64,000 bases of DNA, from positions 434,001-498,000 of the forward strand of contig NZ_QJHB01000001.1 in assembly GCF_003260275.1 (NCBI RefSeq). The letters are read 5' to 3'. Shown here piece by piece: positions 1 through 8,467 of the stretch. How positions within the stretch are numbered: the stretch's first letter is position 1; each line of letters starts with the position of its first letter. The DNA comes from Homoserinimonas sp. OAct 916 (GTDB lineage Bacteria; Actinomycetota; Actinomycetes; Actinomycetales; Microbacteriaceae). A model generated the notes under the pieces. It saw only the letters and a list, made by a program, of their open reading frames with translations. It ran no database searches and was not told the origin of the DNA. A program made the position numbers and the translations under genes.

Positions 1-2050
1 CCACCTTGCCGCGCAGGGTCGGGCCGGGAGCCGTTCCGTTGTAGACCCACAGGCGTTGGCTCACCCCGGGTGCCACATCGACGACCAGGTCGGTCACGGT
101 GAGGGTCAGGCGATGCACCGCGGCCGCCGGTGCAGGCGCCAAGGCCGCATCGTAGGCGGTGAAGTCGGCACCCGGTTCCTTCATCAGGTCGATGTCATCA
201 GCGGCTGAGGAACCCCCGGTGGCACCGTCTCCCCTGTGTCCCAGGTGTCCTGCGTCCGGTGCTGGGGTCTCGGCCTGCCCGGGCGCCTGCGCCCCCTCGG
301 ACGGGCCGCCGATCACCCGCACTTGGAAGACCATGCCCAGTTGCCGGTGGCCGGTGATCGAGCACCACCCGTCGAGGTCGGAACCGATGACGCCGGCGTC
401 GACCGTTTCGAAAGCACCGGGGGACATCCGACTCGACTGCACGCCGTTGGCCAGAGTCAAGTCGTGCACCATGTCATCGGCGTTGGTCAGCTCGATCACC
501 AGTTGGTCACCGTAGGGTACTTCGATCACATCTGGGGTGAACCGCATGTCTTTCATCGTCATCTGCACAGTGGTGGTCTTCCCGGATGCCTCGACCCCAG
601 ACGACCCGCCGACTCCGATGCCTGCACCCGCCGGGTCGAGTGCGACCCCAAGCGTCACCACGAGCACCAGGGCGCCAGCGGCCGCCACCAACATTCCACT
701 TCTGGAATGCATTTGGGCAGATGCCGCCTCGGCTGCCTCCTCGTCGGTTACCTTCACCCGAGCGCGCGGTCTCTCGGTCGGATTCGCCTCCGTGCGCACC
801 CTGCGCGCAACGACGATGGCGCGCACAGCGAGAATCAGGAACCAGAGCAGCATGGCGTAGACCAAGAACGACACGGTCACCTTCACGAGGCTCGGCAGTG
901 GCGCCAGGTACAGCAGTGAGCCGGCGTTGATCACCGTCACCCGGAATACCGCCGCCTGGTCGAGCACAGCGTTGGTCGCCTTCGTCACGGTCGGCCCACC
1001 ACCTAGTACCACAGGCAGCAGATAGCTCATCGCCCCCGACACGATCTGCGCGACGAACCCGACCACGAATGCCGGCACCAGGATCTGCATGCCGTTGATG
1101 GCATCTGCCCAGCTCGCCGACGTGATGACCACGATGGCGAGTGCCGCGACACAGCCGGCCAGCCAGAGCAGGGCCATTCCGATGCTCCAGCCGGCGAAGT
1201 TCTGGGGTGGCATTTGCTTGGCCTGTCCGAGCGCGGGCACGAGCACCATGATCACGCCGGCCAGATAGACCAGCAGGCCGACACCGACACCGATCTGCAG
1301 ATCGAAGACGCTGGCCGCAGTCACGAGTAACAGCCCGAAGACCAGAAGGGGCAGAGACCTGCGGGCGGCCACCTGTGCGGGCTCGGTGATCTTCGCGTGC
1401 AATACAGTCGGCCACAGCAAGATGACGGTGCCCAGCACGGTGAGGCCGACCCACCCGAACAGGTTCAAGCTGATGTGGGCCAGATAGAGACGGTCGTGCA
1501 CCGCCGCTGTGACATCGGCTCGAGCCATCCATACCCCGAGTCCGACCCCCACGGCCAGGGCGAGGCTGGCCGCGATGTAGAACCCGACCAGTTTGCCGAA
1601 GCGTGACGGAAGCGCCGTCTTCAACTGCTGGCCGAGGCTTGAGGCGTGTACAACGGCGACCAGTCCGACGATGATCCCGCCGGCGAGCACGATTGCCCAC
1701 TGGCCAGCGACGATCCCGGTCGCCACCAGCACCGCCCCGACCGTGTGCCCGGCGAGCCGGAGAGCGTGGGAGCGCCTGCCGAAGGCGGCCGGATGCCGAA
1801 CCAAAGTATCGGCAAAATGCTGGCTCCAGATCAGGATGGCAGTGGTAGCGGCCCCCAGAAGCATCGTGTGCACCATCAGCCATCCGGCCTCGGGAATGCC
1901 GCGATGCGCAAATGCGACTACCGCGGCGACCACCGCCCAGGCCAGGACCACGGAGTTCATCAGCACGTACCAGGTGCTGCGCGGGATGGAATCGATCCAT
2001 CCCGTCTTTTGAGTGTCTTTACCCGATGGCGGCAGAAGGGAGGTGTTCAC
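1..2050 (-). CDS. Membrane-anchored copper nitrite reductase / multicopper oxidase-like protein (3' end missing)
   Basis: About 683 residues are visible before the window edge. The N-terminal 410 residues are strongly hydrophobic with several membrane segments. A further segment near residues 450-470 tethers a cupredoxin domain (about residues 483-586) with a type 1 copper pattern: a His in MVHDL and a Cys-x4-His-x4-Met run (CSITGHRQLGM). A linker follows, then the start of a second copper domain with RLWVYNGTAPGPTLRGKV, typical of multicopper oxidases and Cu nitrite reductases. The GTG start overlaps the stop of the upstream membrane gene as GTGA, implying translational coupling. Copper NO-forming nitrite reductases with extra cupredoxin domains are known. 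The NO-forming role here is inferred, because the catalytic domain is cut off. A multicopper oxidase for another substrate is the alternative. Confidence 0.75.
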   Translation of the reverse strand, partial: MNTSLLPPSGKDTQKTGWIDSIPRSTWYVLMNSVVLAWAVVAAVVAFAHRGIPEAGWLMVHTMLLGAATTAILIWSQHFADTLVRHPAAFGRRSHALRLAGHTVGAVLVATGIVAGQWAIVLAGGIIVGLVAVVHASSLGQQLKTALPSRFGKLVGFYIAASLALAVGVGLGVWMARADVTAAVHDRLYLAHISLNLFGWVGLTVLGTVILLWPTVLHAKITEPAQVAARRSLPLLVFGLLLVTAASVFDLQIGVGVGLLVYLAGVIMVLVPALGQAKQMPPQNFAGWSIGMALLWLAGCVAALAIVVITSASWADAINGMQILVPAFVVGFVAQIVSGAMSYLLPVVLGGGPTVTKATNAVLDQAAVFRVTVINAGSLLYLAPLPSLVKVTVSFLVYAMLLWFLILAVRAIVVARRVRTEANPTERPRARVKVTDEEAAEAASAQMHSRSGMLVAAAGALVLVVTLGVALDPAGAGIGVGGSSGVEASGKTTTVQMTMKDMRFTPDVIEVPYGDQLVIELTNADDMVHDLTLANGVQSSRMSPGAFETVDAGVIGSDLDGWCSITGHRQLGMVFQVRVIGGPSEGAQAPGQAETPAPDAGHLGHRGDGATGGSSAADDIDLMKEPGADFTAYDAALAPAPAAAVHRLTLTVTDLVVDVAPGVSQRLWVYNGTAPGPTLRGKV

Positions 2051-3378
2051 GCCCGCCCACCGTTCGACATGGCGGGCGGCACATCCGAGACCGCATCGAC
2101 AGTCCCAGCCGTAGCCGCGTCCGCGTCGTGCCTGGTGATCCGGGGCTCTCGCACCACCGCGGGCACACCGATGATCACCGACGCGGCGGCGAGCACCACG
2201 AACAGCAGTACCGCCACCACGTTGAGGATGCCGCCCCACTGCACCAATATCGGTGTGTCCGTTCCGTCACCGGCGATCACGCGCAACACGAGAGACAGGT
2301 TCAACAACAGCACCGGCAGGTACAGGATGGGCCGGTACGGCAACGGTTTGCGCAACACGGCCGGTAGGATCACCGGGGCGTGCGCCATGATCATCGACAT
2401 GGTGAAGCCCAGGAAGATCGCGTGCAGCACCGCGTCATAGGCAGGCCCGGAGTCAACCGGCCCCACCACCAGCCACACCCCGCCGGCCAGGGCCAGCCAG
2501 AAGTATCCGGCCAGCAGGCAGGCGGCGATGTACCGGGGCAGGCCGGAGGCGCGCACCAACCGGGTGGCGACGTCGTACAACAGCAGCCAGACAACCATGG
2601 CCAGAAGTGCCAGGCCGGTGATCGGGTATCCCCAGTCGGGCCAGAGCAGTGTAGCGAGCGCACCCCCGGTGAATGCAAGCGCCAGCACCAGCACCCAACG
2701 CTGCGCGCGCTCGGTGATGACGACCACCCGGGCCAGTTCCACGCGTTCGCCCACAATCGTGAGAATGAGGAACACAGCCATCGACGGCACCAGGTACGGC
2801 ACATCCACTCCGACCGCCCACAGCGCGGTCGCCGCGACTCCCATCACCGCGCCGAGTGCCTGGAGCGCAACCGCCATCATCGCCTGCCGCCGCCAGACCC
2901 CGATGTAGATGAGAGGCAGCACAACGCACCCCAGCAGCAGCGACCATTGCCCGACCCGGAGCGGCGCGCCGGTCAGCAGCAACACTCCGCCCACCCCGAG
3001 CAACGCTGGCGACAAGTACCCCCACCAATAGCGCATGGCGACGGCTCGTTCCAAGGCGATCACGGTGCCGATGAACCCGAAGACCATCAGCGGGCCGTGC
3101 AGGTCGGGCAAGCGGTCGGTGGTCACCGGGGCGGCCACGCCGAGTAGCAGCAGGCCGGCATCCAACCCCGCCAATAGGGCGATCGCGCCGGGAATCAGGA
3201 ATGCAAGTCGCACGCCGGTGCGGGCTAGAGGTGAACGCCGCACGGGGAGGCTCGCGTCGGTGGAGCGCAGCTGTCCGGAAGTTCGCTTGATCGGTTCCGC
3301 GCCTTCCCTGCCGTTGACCTGTGAACTGGTCTGCAATCTCGGCTCCGCAGATGCGGCAGACTTCTTGCGGGCAGTCAC
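2047..3378 (-). CDS. NnrS-like polytopic membrane protein
   Basis: This 443-residue protein has a basic N-terminal tail of about 50 residues followed by roughly eleven or twelve hydrophobic segments. The run LHGPLMVFGFIGTVIALERA resembles the His-containing helix of NnrS, a haem- and copper-containing membrane protein linked to nitric oxide and denitrification. A second His lies in a late helix (LHAIFLGFTMSMIMAHAP), again like the NnrS His-rich helices. It is followed by the copper reductase-like gene with a 4-base GTGA overlap, so the two are probably co-translated. A role in NO tolerance or copper/haem handling fits that neighbour but is inferred. Family assignment rests on motif resemblance only, so a generic membrane protein cannot be excluded. 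Confidence 0.6.
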   Translation of the reverse strand: MTARKKSAASAEPRLQTSSQVNGREGAEPIKRTSGQLRSTDASLPVRRSPLARTGVRLAFLIPGAIALLAGLDAGLLLLGVAAPVTTDRLPDLHGPLMVFGFIGTVIALERAVAMRYWWGYLSPALLGVGGVLLLTGAPLRVGQWSLLLGCVVLPLIYIGVWRRQAMMAVALQALGAVMGVAATALWAVGVDVPYLVPSMAVFLILTIVGERVELARVVVITERAQRWVLVLALAFTGGALATLLWPDWGYPITGLALLAMVVWLLLYDVATRLVRASGLPRYIAACLLAGYFWLALAGGVWLVVGPVDSGPAYDAVLHAIFLGFTMSMIMAHAPVILPAVLRKPLPYRPILYLPVLLLNLSLVLRVIAGDGTDTPILVQWGGILNVVAVLLFVVLAAASVIIGVPAVVREPRITRHDADAATAGTVDAVSDVPPAMSNGGRA

Positions 3379-3418
3379 GACTCAATCGTATCGAGTGAAC
3401 CTGCAGAGCGTCCCCTCG

Positions 3419-3562
3419 TCTCAAGATCTCAGGATCCTCAGGCCCTAAGATCCTAAGATCTCAGGGCCACAGCCCCGCAGGATCTCAGTGCCACACCCCC
3501 TCAGTGCCTCAGGACCTCAGGACCTCAGGACCCCAGGACCCCAGGGCCGCAGGGCCGCAGGG
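3419..3562. repeat. Octamer tandem array, 18 units (YCYCAGGR-like)
   Basis: Read on the + strand, the sequence divides without any indel into eighteen consecutive 8-base units. The last seven (3507-3562) are near identical: CCTCAGGA three times, CCCCAGGA, CCCCAGGG, then CCGCAGGG twice. The first eleven (3419-3506) are more diverged, such as TCTCAAGA and TCTCAGGA. The array fills the gap between two minus-strand genes and runs into the 3' end of the alcohol dehydrogenase gene, supplying its last codons and stop. Eight is not a multiple of three, so gain or loss of a unit would shift the reading frame of the dehydrogenase tail. Confidence 0.9.
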
Positions 3563-4591
3563 GGCGACGATGGTGATCCCGGCGCCGGCCGATTCTCCCA
3601 TGGCCACGAAGGCATCGCCCGCGTCGGCCAACCCGATGACGCGGCTGACGAGCAGGTCAGGGCGTAGCTCTCCGGATGCCACAAGCTCGAGCATGCCCGG
3701 ATAGTCGGCTGCGGCCATCCCGTGCGAACCGTACACTTCGAGCTCCAGGGCGATCACCCGGTCCATCGGAAGGGCCGTCAGCGCGGCCTCGCCCAAAAGC
3801 AGGCCGATCTGCACATGCCTGCCCCGCCGACGCAGACAGTGGATGCTGGTGCGGGCCGCCTTCGGATGCCCGATGGCGTCGATGCCGACGTGTGCCCCAC
3901 CCCCGGTGATCGCAATCACTTCGGCCCGAACTGCGGCGTCGTCTGCGGCATCGAGCACCACTTCCGCGCCCAACTCGCCGGCACGCTGCAGCGCCGCTGC
4001 TGACAGGTCGATCGCGATCACTCGCGCCCCGAGAGTCGTCGCGATCATGACGGCGGAGAGCCCGACCCCGCCACAACCGACCACCACCACCCATTGGCCG
4101 GCGGCCACCCGCGCGTGCACCCTCAGCGCGCGATAGGCGGTGGCGAACCGGCAGCCGAGCGATGCAGCTGTGGCGAAATCAACGGCATTCGGGAGTCGCA
4201 CCAGGTTGAAGTCCGCCACCGGAACCGCGACAAGTTCGGCGAACGACCCCTGATCGGTGAACCCGGGTTGGCGCTGATCCGGGCAGACCTGGGCCTCGCC
4301 GGCCAGACAGTAGTCACACGCGCCGCAGCCGAGCACGAACGGGGCCGTCACCCGATCGCCGACCTGCCAGCGGCGCACGGTGGGCCCAACGGCCACAACC
4401 ACCCCGGCGTATTCGTGGCCGGGAACCTGCGGCAGTTCGACCGGGTCGTGCCCCTGCCAGGAATGCCAGTCGGAACGGCAGAGTCCAGTCGCTTCAACCC
4501 GTACCAGCACGCCGTCGGCCGGGCAGGTGGGTTCTTCAATCTGTACCAGGCGCGGTGGCACGCCGTAGGCGTCGTATTGCAGTGCTTTCAT
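3509..4591 (-). CDS. Zinc-dependent alcohol dehydrogenase (MDR family)
   Basis: This 360-residue medium-chain dehydrogenase oxidises an alcohol with NAD(P)+; its substrate is unknown. Catalytic zinc ligands are Cys38 (GLCRSD), His59-Glu60 (PGHEYAG) and Cys147. The structural zinc is held by Cys89, Cys92, Cys95 and Cys103 (CGACDYC...C). A Rossmann motif VVGCGGVGLS follows near residue 170. The core fold ends at about GITIVAP. The remaining C-terminal residues (CGPAALGSWGPEVLRS) are encoded by the octamer tandem array and look like an acquired tail. The gene starts 22 bases downstream of the HerA-like gene on the same strand, so the two may share a transcript. Confidence 0.9.
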   Translation of the reverse strand: MKALQYDAYGVPPRLVQIEEPTCPADGVLVRVEATGLCRSDWHSWQGHDPVELPQVPGHEYAGVVVAVGPTVRRWQVGDRVTAPFVLGCGACDYCLAGEAQVCPDQRQPGFTDQGSFAELVAVPVADFNLVRLPNAVDFATAASLGCRFATAYRALRVHARVAAGQWVVVVGCGGVGLSAVMIATTLGARVIAIDLSAAALQRAGELGAEVVLDAADDAAVRAEVIAITGGGAHVGIDAIGHPKAARTSIHCLRRRGRHVQIGLLLGEAALTALPMDRVIALELEVYGSHGMAAADYPGMLELVASGELRPDLLVSRVIGLADAGDAFVAMGESAGAGITIVAPCGPAALGSWGPEVLRS

Positions 4592-4613
4592 GGCTCAGGT
4601 ACGTGCGATCCGG

Positions 4614-6638
4614 CTAGCGGCGTCGCCGGGTGCCGAAGATTCCACGCACCACCTCGTTGATGATGCTCTTCGCCACCGGCGACCCCAACGCCTCTTCGAG
4701 CGGGGACTTCTGTTGCCGGGTTGTCGTCGTGCGCTTCGTCGTCTGACGGGAGGCGGTCTGGCGGAGGATCCGGTCGTACTCCGCCTGGGCCGCCTTCTGT
4801 GACTTGGCCTGCTCTGTAGCAGCATCCTTTGCCGCCTTCGCCTGGGCCGCGGCAGCTTGCGCTTGCGTCTTCGCCTGCTCCTCGGCTGCCCGTGCCGCCT
4901 CAACGACCGCTGCAGCGGCGTCCATCTTTCGAGCCAGCATCTCCCTGGCAGAATCGCGGTCGATCGCGGTGCCGTACTTGGGCAGGAGCGGTGATCCCGA
5001 AATGGTGGCCTGAATCTGAGCCTCCGGCGTCGGGTCCATCGACCCCTGCGGGGCACGCAACCTGGTCCAGGCGACCGGGCTGGGTGCGCCCTTCTCGTTC
5101 ATCACCGTCACGATCGCCTCACCGATCGACAGCGAGGTGAGCACCTGCCCGAGATCGTAGCCGGAGGTGGGGTATGTCGACACGGTTGCCCGCAGTGCCT
5201 TCGCGTCATCCGGCGTGTGCGCCCGCAGCTGGTGCTGCACCCGTGAACCGAGCTGGGCCAGAATGTCGTTGGGCACATCTTTCGGGGTCTGGGTGACGAA
5301 GAAGATACCGACGCCCTTCGACCGGATCAGACGCACTGTCTGAGTGATCGACTCCAAGAAATCCTTCGACGCGGTGCGGAACAGCAGATGGGCCTCATCG
5401 AAAAAGAACACCAGTTTCGGCTTGTCGGTGTCGCCCACCTCGGGCAGGTCATTGAACAGATCGGCAAGCAGCCACATCAGAAAGGTGGAGAACAGGGCCG
5501 GCTTGTCCTGCACACCGGGCACCTCAAGCAGGCTGACGATTCCGCGGCCGTCGGCCGTGGTGCGGATGAAGTCGGCCGTGTCGATCTCGGGTTCCCCGAA
5601 GAAGACATCGGCGCCCTGGTCGGCGAAGGTGATCAGCTCCCGCAGGATCACCCCGACGGTGGCGGGGGAAAGGCCGCCCAAATCCTTCAACTCGTCCTTG
5701 CCTTCGTCGGTGGTCAGGTACGTGAGCACGGCGCGCAGATCACCCAGGTCGAGCAACGGAAGACCCTTTGTATCGGCGTAATGAAAGACCAGACCAAGGC
5801 TGGACTCTTGGGTGGGATTGAGACCCAGGACTTTGGAGAGCAGCAACGGGCCAAATCCTGACACGGTCGCCCGGATCGGAATGCCCTGGCCGAGCCCACC
5901 GAGGGCGAAGTACTCGGTCGGTGATGCCGCCGCCTGCCAGTCCTGCCCGATCGACTGCGTACGTGCCAGGAGCTTCGGGCCGCCTGCCCCGGGTGAGGCG
6001 ATCCCGGACAAGTCTCCCTTGATGTCGGCGGCGAAGACCGGCACCCCGGCGGCGGAGAGCTGTTCCGCGAGCACCTGCAGGGTTTTGGTCTTGCCTGTTC
6101 CCGTGGCACCGGCCACCAGCCCGTGCCTGTTGAGCATGCCCAGCGGGATGCGCACCTGCACGTCGGCGCGAGCATCGCCGTTGACGAGGGCCCCCATCTG
6201 AAGCGCACTGCCGGCGAACGCATAGCCGTCGGCGATCTTCTGCACAGCTTCGTCACTGAGCGGGCCGGCGGTCGTATCAGATTCTGGAGCGGGAGATTGG
6301 GGCGCGGTTGGTGCCTCTCCGCCTGCCGATGGCGCCTCTGCCGGGGCGGGCTCTGCCGGGGCGGGCTCTGCTGAGGCGGGCTCTACCGAGGCGGGCTCTT
6401 CCGACATGGGCTGGTTCGGGGTGGGCTGCGCCGGGGCGGGCTGCGCGGCTCCTTGCTCCGAAACTACCGACTGCTCGCGACCCGCGGTCTCGGCCGCGGC
6501 CTCGGCGGCGGCCTGCGCCTGCGCGGCTGCCTCCTGGGCGCGCTGCACCGCGGCTTCGGCCTCTTCCTGCGCCTTCGTGGCCGCCGCTATTGCTGCGGCG
6601 GCGGCGGCCTGTGCCTGCTGAACCACGTCATCCGTCAT
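4614..6638 (-). CDS. HerA/YjgR-type ATPase (DUF853) with long coiled-coil and EPA-repeat extensions
   Basis: This 674-residue protein has the HerA-FtsK ATPase core of the DUF853 (YjgR) family: Walker A GATGTGKT at residues 177-184 and a hydrophobic Walker B ending in DEAH (KLVFFFDEAHLLF). It probably works as an oligomeric motor on nucleic acid, but the cellular role of DUF853 proteins is not settled. The first 125 residues are an unusual Ala/Gln/Glu-rich predicted coiled coil followed by EPASxEPAxAEPAPAE repeats. The tail near residues 570-640 is a second Ala/Lys/Gln-rich coiled coil. The start ATG has no ribosome-binding site. A TAGGCT -10-like box lies six bases upstream, so a leaderless mRNA is likely. 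Confidence 0.85.
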   Translation of the reverse strand: MTDDVVQQAQAAAAAAIAAATKAQEEAEAAVQRAQEAAAQAQAAAEAAAETAGREQSVVSEQGAAQPAPAQPTPNQPMSEEPASVEPASAEPAPAEPAPAEAPSAGGEAPTAPQSPAPESDTTAGPLSDEAVQKIADGYAFAGSALQMGALVNGDARADVQVRIPLGMLNRHGLVAGATGTGKTKTLQVLAEQLSAAGVPVFAADIKGDLSGIASPGAGGPKLLARTQSIGQDWQAAASPTEYFALGGLGQGIPIRATVSGFGPLLLSKVLGLNPTQESSLGLVFHYADTKGLPLLDLGDLRAVLTYLTTDEGKDELKDLGGLSPATVGVILRELITFADQGADVFFGEPEIDTADFIRTTADGRGIVSLLEVPGVQDKPALFSTFLMWLLADLFNDLPEVGDTDKPKLVFFFDEAHLLFRTASKDFLESITQTVRLIRSKGVGIFFVTQTPKDVPNDILAQLGSRVQHQLRAHTPDDAKALRATVSTYPTSGYDLGQVLTSLSIGEAIVTVMNEKGAPSPVAWTRLRAPQGSMDPTPEAQIQATISGSPLLPKYGTAIDRDSAREMLARKMDAAAAVVEAARAAEEQAKTQAQAAAAQAKAAKDAATEQAKSQKAAQAEYDRILRQTASRQTTKRTTTTRQQKSPLEEALGSPVAKSIINEVVRGIFGTRRRR

Positions 6639-6644
6639 GGGTTC

Positions 6645-6650
6645 AGCCTA
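6645..6650 (-). promoter_or_regulatory. -10 box of a leaderless promoter (HerA-like gene)
   Basis: TAGGCT on the minus strand lies exactly six bases before the ATG at 6638, placing the transcription start on the A of the start codon. No Shine-Dalgarno sequence is present. No clear -35 box is visible. Confidence 0.5.
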
Positions 6651-6746
6651 ATCACCACCGAGGCAGTCCGCCCCGCATACGGCGCACCCGCGCGCACGGC
6701 TTTCGCAGCGGAGTTCGCCACCCAGAAGATTCAAGGCCGCACCGCG

Positions 6747-6752
6747 TAAACT
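6747..6752 (+). promoter_or_regulatory. -10 box of a leaderless promoter (ispG)
   Basis: TAAACT lies exactly six bases before the GTG start at 6759, so transcription is predicted to begin on the start codon. There is no Shine-Dalgarno sequence. This mirrors the divergent gene on the other strand. Confidence 0.5.
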
Positions 6753-6758
6753 GCGGTC

Positions 6759-7919
6759 GTGGTCGCGATCAACCTGGGAATGCCCAAAGTCCCCGAAACC
6801 CTCGCTCCCCGTCGCGCGAGCCGCCAGATCAGGGTGGGAAACATACTCGTGGGCGGCGGCGCACCGATCAGCGTGCAATCCATGACGACGACCAAAACGA
6901 CCGACATCGATGGCACCCTGCAGCAGATCGCCGAGCTCACCGCAACGGGCTGTGACATCGTTCGCGTTGCTGTGCCCACACGGGAAGACGCGCAGGCCCT
7001 GGCTGCCATCGCCGGCAAGAGCCAGATCCCGGTGATCGCCGACATCCACTTCCAGCCCAACTATGTCTATGCCGCCATCGATGCCGGCTGCGCTGCAGTG
7101 CGCGTGAACCCGGGCAACATCAGAAAGTTCGATGACCAGGTCGGCGAGATCGCGCGTCGTGCCCGCGCTGCCGGGGTAAGTCTCCGAATCGGAGTGAACG
7201 CCGGGTCGCTGGATCCGAAGCTCCTTGAGAAATATGGACGGGCCACCCCGGAGGCTCTCGTGGAGAGCGCGGTGCAAGAAGCGTGCCTGTTCGAGGAACA
7301 CGATTTCCACGATTTCAAGATCTCTGTGAAGCACCATGATCCCGTCGTCATGGTGAAGGCGTATCGATTACTCGCCCAGCGCGGTGATTGGCCCTTGCAC
7401 CTCGGGGTGACCGAGGCCGGGCCGGCGTTCCAGGGAACAATCAAAAGCGCCGCGGCGATGGGCATACTGCTCGCTGAGGGCATTGGGGATACCATCCGAG
7501 TGTCGCTTTCCGCTCCTCCGCCGGAGGAGATCAAGGTGGCCCTCCAGATCCTGCAGTCGCTGGGTCTGCGCGAGAAACGGCTCGAGATCGTCTCCTGCCC
7601 CAGCTGCGGTCGGGCCCAGGTTGATGTCTACAAACTGGCCGACGAGGTCACCGAGGGACTGAAAGAGATAACGTTCCCACTTCGAGTCGCTGTGATGGGA
7701 TGTGTCGTCAACGGCCCCGGCGAGGCACGCGAGGCCGACCTCGGGGTCGCCGCCGGTAACGGCAAGGGCCAGATCTTCGTCAAGGGAGTAGTGATCAAGA
7801 CCGTCCCCGAGTCGGAGATTGTGGCTACGCTGATCGCAGAGGCCGGTCGTATAGCCAGGGAAATGCCCGCAGCCGATTCCGAGATCGGTTCCCCCGTGGT
7901 GGCCGTCGGCGCCCGCTGA
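6759..7919 (+). CDS. ispG: 4-hydroxy-3-methylbut-2-en-1-yl diphosphate synthase (flavodoxin)
   Basis: IspG is the [4Fe-4S] enzyme of the MEP pathway that converts methylerythritol cyclodiphosphate to HMBPP, the precursor of isoprenoids. The 386-residue length is normal for actinobacterial IspG. The N-terminal TIM barrel includes [13 protein letters not shown] and ADIHFQPNY. The C-terminal cluster domain has Cys280 and Cys283 (SCPSCGR), Cys315 and the following Glu ([11 protein letters not shown]). A GTG start is chosen because a -10 box sits six bases upstream. In this window it would feed the carotenoid pathway about 7 kb away, although the two are not in one operon. It is followed 16 bases later by a small flavin-binding gene. 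Confidence 0.97.
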   Translation: MVAINLGMPKVPETLAPRRASRQIRVGNILVGGGAPISVQSMTTTKTTDIDGTLQQIAELTATGCDIVRVAVPTREDAQALAAIAGKSQIPVIADIHFQPNYVYAAIDAGCAAVRVNPGNIRKFDDQVGEIARRARAAGVSLRIGVNAGSLDPKLLEKYGRATPEALVESAVQEACLFEEHDFHDFKISVKHHDPVVMVKAYRLLAQRGDWPLHLGVTEAGPAFQGTIKSAAAMGILLAEGIGDTIRVSLSAPPPEEIKVALQILQSLGLREKRLEIVSCPSCGRAQVDVYKLADEVTEGLKEITFPLRVAVMGCVVNGPGEAREADLGVAAGNGKGQIFVKGVVIKTVPESEIVATLIAEAGRIAREMPAADSEIGSPVVAVGAR

Positions 7920-7935
7920 AGAAATGGAGATCAAG

Positions 7936-8430
7936 ATGACATCTCGAGATCACGTGACACCTGAGCAACTGGAGACAATCCGGTCGATCATGAAAAGCAC
8001 GCGCATTGCAATGCTGACCACCATCGACTCAGACGGCGCTCTGCACGCTCACCCGATGACAGTTCAAGACGCTGAGTACGACGGCGACTGCTGGTTCTTG
8101 GCGTCAGACGAATCGGATGCTGTACGACAGTTACAGGCGAACCCCAGCGTCAACGTGGCCTATTCGGGTTCGTCCCAATGGCTGTCTGTCGCAGGCAAGG
8201 CCGAGGTCGTGCGCGATGAGGCGAAGAAGAAGGAATTGTGGAACACCTTCACCGAGGCCTGGTTCACCGACGGTGACACCGATCCTTCAGTCATTCTGAT
8301 CCACGTCACGGCCCAGTCCGCGCAGTATTGGGACAGCCCAGGCCGAGTTGTGACCTTGGTGAGCATGCTCAAGGCCAAGGTGACGGGTGAACAGCCGGAA
8401 GCGGGGGATTCTGCCTCGGTGGAGATGTGA
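7936..8430 (+). CDS. General stress protein 26-like pyridoxamine 5'-phosphate oxidase-fold protein
   Basis: This is a split-barrel flavin-binding protein of 164 residues from the preferred start. It matches the general stress protein 26 subfamily: an N-terminal helix, TRIAMLTTIDSDGALHAHPM, a WFLASDESDAVRQL strand-helix and a SGSSQWLSVAGKAEVV strand. Such proteins bind FMN or related cofactors, and no reaction can be assigned. An ATG at 7924 is possible, but GGAG about six bases before the ATG at 7936 favours the latter. It lies directly downstream of ispG and is probably transcribed with it. It converges on the iron transporter operon. Confidence 0.85.
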   Translation: MTSRDHVTPEQLETIRSIMKSTRIAMLTTIDSDGALHAHPMTVQDAEYDGDCWFLASDESDAVRQLQANPSVNVAYSGSSQWLSVAGKAEVVRDEAKKKELWNTFTEAWFTDGDTDPSVILIHVTAQSAQYWDSPGRVVTLVSMLKAKVTGEQPEAGDSASVEM

Positions 8431-8467
8431 ACCTGCCGGTTTTTCGCTGAACACGCCGTGAGATAAC

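Noticed and set aside
507-2000. Long minus-strand open frame of about 497 codons inside the copper-protein gene
   Set aside because: Its product is Arg/Gly-rich with no fold. The frame starting at GTG 2050 gives membrane helices, a cupredoxin and a multicopper motif.
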